NCBI RefSeq assembly: GCF_000513995.1
Contig: NZ_AZVB01000007.1
Coordinates: forward strand, 100,529-164,528
Origin: Pseudoxanthomonas sp. J35
Lineage (GTDB): Bacteria; Pseudomonadota; Gammaproteobacteria; Xanthomonadales; Xanthomonadaceae
Length of the DNA: 64,000 bases
Direction: 5' to 3'
Positions within the stretch are counted from its first letter, which is position 1. The number at the start of each line of letters is the position of its first letter. Positions 61,550-64,000 of this stretch are shown here, piece by piece. A program made the position numbers and the translations under genes. The notes beneath the pieces were generated by a model, which was given only the letters and a program-made list of their open reading frames with translations, was not told where the DNA came from and ran no database searches.

Positions 61550-62139
61550 CAGAACAGCTCCACGCCGCCGCTGACCGGCGTGCGCGACAGCCGCGCGCGC
61601 ACCGCCGACTCGGCCGCGGCCACCGCGGCGTCGTGCGCATGCGGCAGCCGGTGCACCATCACCCGCCCGGTCTGCGGGAAGAACCAGACCTTGCGCGGAT
61701 GGATGCCGCACAGGTCCTCGGCCACCACCGGGATGCGCTCGGCGTCCAGGTAGGCGCGCACGAACTCGGCGTTGCGGGTGCCCACCGGATTGCTGGTGAA
61801 CCCCTTGAGCACGTTGGCGCCGCCGAAGACCTTGGCCTCCAGCCGCTTGCGGCTGGCGCCGCGCTTGAGCAGCTCGTTGATCAGCACCTCCATGGCGTAG
61901 CTGCCGTAGCGGGCCGGGGCGCCGTCGCCACCGTTGCCGTCGGGCAGCAGGAAGTGGTTCATGCCGCCCAGGCGCAGCAGCGGGTCGCGGATGCAGGCGG
62001 CCACGCACGAGCCGAGCACGGTCACCAGCGCGGTGCCGTCGTCCACCACCAGGTACTGGGTGGGCAGCAGCTTGGCCGCCGGCACCCGGAACTGCGGGTC
62101 TTGGTAACGCAGGACATCGTCGGCGCGCAGGGCGGTCAT
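61549..62139 (-). CDS. cheD: Chemoreceptor glutamine deamidase CheD
   Basis: Deamidates Gln residues on chemoreceptors and can partner CheC. The 196-residue protein has the CheD core [15 protein letters not shown] with the catalytic Cys, then GGMNHFLLP with the His, and KVFGGANVL. It lies between cheR and cheB with overlaps of 4 bp and 1 bp, so the three are translationally coupled adaptation genes. Confidence 0.95.
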   Translation of the reverse strand: MTALRADDVLRYQDPQFRVPAAKLLPTQYLVVDDGTALVTVLGSCVAACIRDPLLRLGGMNHFLLPDGNGGDGAPARYGSYAMEVLINELLKRGASRKRLEAKVFGGANVLKGFTSNPVGTRNAEFVRAYLDAERIPVVAEDLCGIHPRKVWFFPQTGRVMVHRLPHAHDAAVAAAESAVRARLSRTPVSGGVELF

Positions 62140-63002
62140 GCGCGCGTCGCCGGCGGAGTGCGGCGGTAGAGGGTGCGGCCGCAGGGCTGGATCAGGTCGG
62201 CGGCGTGCAGGTAGTTCTCCGAGTGCCCGGTGTAGAGCAGGCTGCCGTCGCCCATGTGGCCGACCAGGCGGGCGAGGATGGCGCGCTGGGTCGGTTTGTC
62301 GAAGTAGATCATCACGTTGCGGCAGAAGATGGCGGCGAAGGGCCCGCCGACCTCGTAGCGCGGCGCCAGCAGGTTGAGCTGGCGGAACTCGACCAGCGCC
62401 TGCAGCGCCGGGTGGACGCGGCAGCGGCCTTCGTTGGGGCCGACGCCGCGCTGGAAGTAGCGGCGGCGCAGGCCCTCGTCCAGCGCGGCGACGCGCTCGA
62501 GCGGATACACCCCCCGGCGTGCGGTGGCCAGCACCTGGGTATCGATGTCGGTGGCCAGGATGCGCACCGGCGGGGCGAGGGAGCCGAAGGCCTCGCAGGC
62601 GGCGATGGCCATGGAGTAGGGCTCCTCGCCGGTGGAGGCCGCGCAGGACCACAGCCGGACGGTGGCGCCGCCGCCGATCTCGCGCAGCTGGGCGCGCAGC
62701 CGCTCGAAGTGGTGCGGCTCGCGGAAGAAGGCGGTGAGGTTGGTGGTCAGGGCATTGGTGAAATGCTGCCATTCCGCACCGGCGGGGTCGTCCTCGAGCA
62801 GGTCCAGGTACGGGCCGAACCCGGACAGGCCCAGGGCGCGCAGCCGCCGCGACAGGCGGCCGTAGACCATGTCGCGCTTGCCCGGCGCCAGGGCGATGCC
62901 GGCGCGGGCGTGGATCATCTGGCAGACGCGGCGGAAGTCGCGGTCGGAGAAGGCGAACTCGCGCGGGTCCGCGGGCGGGTGCGGCAGGTGGGCGGCGCTC
63001 AT
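62136..63002 (-). CDS. cheR: Chemotaxis protein methyltransferase CheR
   Basis: S-adenosylmethionine-dependent enzyme that methylates glutamates of chemoreceptors. The 288-residue protein has the helical N-terminal domain ([35 protein letters not shown]) and the SAM-binding domain with [28 protein letters not shown] and [10 protein letters not shown]. The ATG at 63002 (MSAAHLPH) is favoured; a GTG at 63032 would add ten Pro-rich residues. It is downstream of the receptor gene on the same strand. Confidence 0.96.
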   Translation of the reverse strand: MSAAHLPHPPADPREFAFSDRDFRRVCQMIHARAGIALAPGKRDMVYGRLSRRLRALGLSGFGPYLDLLEDDPAGAEWQHFTNALTTNLTAFFREPHHFERLRAQLREIGGGATVRLWSCAASTGEEPYSMAIAACEAFGSLAPPVRILATDIDTQVLATARRGVYPLERVAALDEGLRRRYFQRGVGPNEGRCRVHPALQALVEFRQLNLLAPRYEVGGPFAAIFCRNVMIYFDKPTQRAILARLVGHMGDGSLLYTGHSENYLHAADLIQPCGRTLYRRTPPATRA

Positions 63003-63115
63003 TTCGGGATCCGGAGGCGGTGGAGCGGGCACGGGGTCGTGGCGGTTATCGGCGCCGCCGGCCCGGAGTTGACGCCGGTGCGGGGTCCGTCGCCGGGCCG
63101 GGCCGGCGGGGCCGG

Positions 63116-64000
63116 TCAGGCGGCGCGGGGCAGTGGCGCGCGATCCTGTCCGGTCTGGAACACGGCGATGGCCTGTGCCAGGCCAGCGGCCTGTTCCTCC
63201 ATGGCGCGCGCGGCGGCGGAGGCTTCTTCCACGAGGGCGGCGTTCTGCTGGGTGGTCTCGTCCATCTGCACGATGGTCTGGTTGACCTGCTCGATGCCGG
63301 CGGCCTGTTCCTGGGAGGCGGCGCTGATCTCGGCCATGATGTCGGTGACCCGCTGCACGGAGGCCACGATCTCGCCCATGGTCCTGCCGGCGCGCTCGGC
63401 CAGGGCGGCGCCGTCGGCGACCTTGCCGGTGGAATCCTCGATCAGGGCCTTGATTTCCTTGGCGGCGGTGGCGCTGCGCTGGGCCAGGGATCGGACCTCG
63501 GTGGCGACCACGGCAAAGCCGCGGCCCTGTTCGCCGGCGCGTGCGGCTTCCACGGCCGCGTTCAGGGCCAGGATGTTGGTCTGGAAGGCGATGCCATCGA
63601 TGACGGAGATGATGTCGGCGATCTTGCGCGAGGCGGCCTGGATGTCGGCCATGGTGGCCACGACCTGTCCGACGACCTGTCCGCCCTCGGAGGCGACGTT
63701 GGCCGCGCCGATGGCCAGTTGGTTGGCCTGTCGGGCGTGGTCGGCGTTCTGCTTGACGGTGGAGGTCAGTTCTTCCATGGAGGCGGCCGTTTCCTCGAGG
63801 TTGGCGGCCTGCTGCTCGGTGCGGCGGGACAGGTCGTTGTTGCCGGAGGCGATCTCGGTGGAGGCGGTGTTGATGGCGGCCGAGGCGTCCTGGATGCGGG
63901 AGACGATGGCGGTGAGCTGGGCCACGGTGGCGTTGGCGTCGTCGCGCATGCGCGCGAACACTCCGTGGAACTCGCCCTCCATCCGCACCGTCAGGTCGCC
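63116..64000 (-). CDS. Methyl-accepting chemotaxis protein (5' end outside window)
   Basis: The C-terminal 295 residues of a chemoreceptor. The visible part starts with the end of a HAMP domain ([20 protein letters not shown]), then the long antiparallel coiled-coil with methylation-helix [20 protein letters not shown]. The invariant hairpin tip [20 protein letters not shown] binds CheA and CheW. The tail ends PLPRAA and lacks the CheR/CheB-tethering NWETF-type pentapeptide. Sensor and membrane parts lie past the right edge. It is followed by cheR, cheD and cheB. Confidence 0.94.
   Translation of the reverse strand, partial: GDLTVRMEGEFHGVFARMRDDANATVAQLTAIVSRIQDASAAINTASTEIASGNNDLSRRTEQQAANLEETAASMEELTSTVKQNADHARQANQLAIGAANVASEGGQVVGQVVATMADIQAASRKIADIISVIDGIAFQTNILALNAAVEAARAGEQGRGFAVVATEVRSLAQRSATAAKEIKALIEDSTGKVADGAALAERAGRTMGEIVASVQRVTDIMAEISAASQEQAAGIEQVNQTIVQMDETTQQNAALVEEASAAARAMEEQAAGLAQAIAVFQTGQDRAPLPRAA

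Overview
The window is a gene-dense, very GC-rich stretch of chromosome from a gammaproteobacterium, most likely Xanthomonadaceae/Lysobacteraceae (a Pseudoxanthomonas, Luteimonas or Lysobacter relative). The evidence is the gene set: an NAD-dependent glutamate dehydrogenase of about 1670 residues, a FadN-type beta-oxidation enzyme, MoeB fused to rhodanese, divergent ppsA/ppsR, DUF1244 and DUF1249 proteins, and GTAG-tipped REP palindromes of the kind described in Stenotrophomonas. I found 58 protein genes, one of them frameshifted and two cut by the window ends. I saw no rRNA, tRNA, CRISPR array, prophage or insertion sequence.

Layout. 1-2.6 kb: the end of a surface-polysaccharide locus (nucleotide-sugar dehydratase, galU). 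2.6-6.9 kb: a fatty-acid beta-oxidation operon on the minus strand (PsrA-like TetR regulator, fadN, fadA) with a candidate operator in front of the regulator. 7.1-15.6 kb: ndk, rlmN, then the pilW-rodZ-yfgM-bamB-der run, with mobA and moeA attached. 15.6-17.4 kb: a repeat-filled gap, then rhodanese-MoeB. 17.4-24.4 kb: Kef-type antiporter, DUF1244, folD, guaB, guaA and a small membrane protein. 24.6-29.0 kb: an accessory island with an AraC-type regulator, a 771-residue orphan secreted protein, an orphan lipoprotein and a frameshifted Inh-type protease-inhibitor lipoprotein. A 25-bp box is shared by the two transcription units downstream of the regulator. 29-33 kb: aldo/keto reductase, a GNAT-TadA fusion, DUF2721, orn and a second repeat-filled gap. 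33-38.6 kb: ppsA/ppsR, DUF1249, an LLM flavoprotein and a cold-shock protein. 38.6-47.4 kb: GST, SelO, apt, dbpA, uup, an SRPBCC protein, a barnase/barstar pair and superoxide dismutase. 47.8-52.8 kb: a tetR-acrA-acrB efflux operon. 52.9-60.4 kb: NAD-glutamate dehydrogenase, nadK, a small secreted protein and a 5'-nucleotidase. 60.5-64 kb: chemotaxis genes mcp-cheR-cheD-cheB, with the receptor running off the right edge.

Most of the window is conserved housekeeping DNA. The less ordinary material is in the non-coding gaps and the 24.6-29 kb island. Three dispersed copies (about 93-109 bp) of an element with long inverted arms and an inner hairpin differ in sequence but keep their base pairing, which suggests that structure is maintained. 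The AraC island looks like a small regulon of exported proteins with protease-inhibitor character. Several genes have a -10-like hexamer only 6-7 nt before the start codon, compatible with leaderless transcripts.
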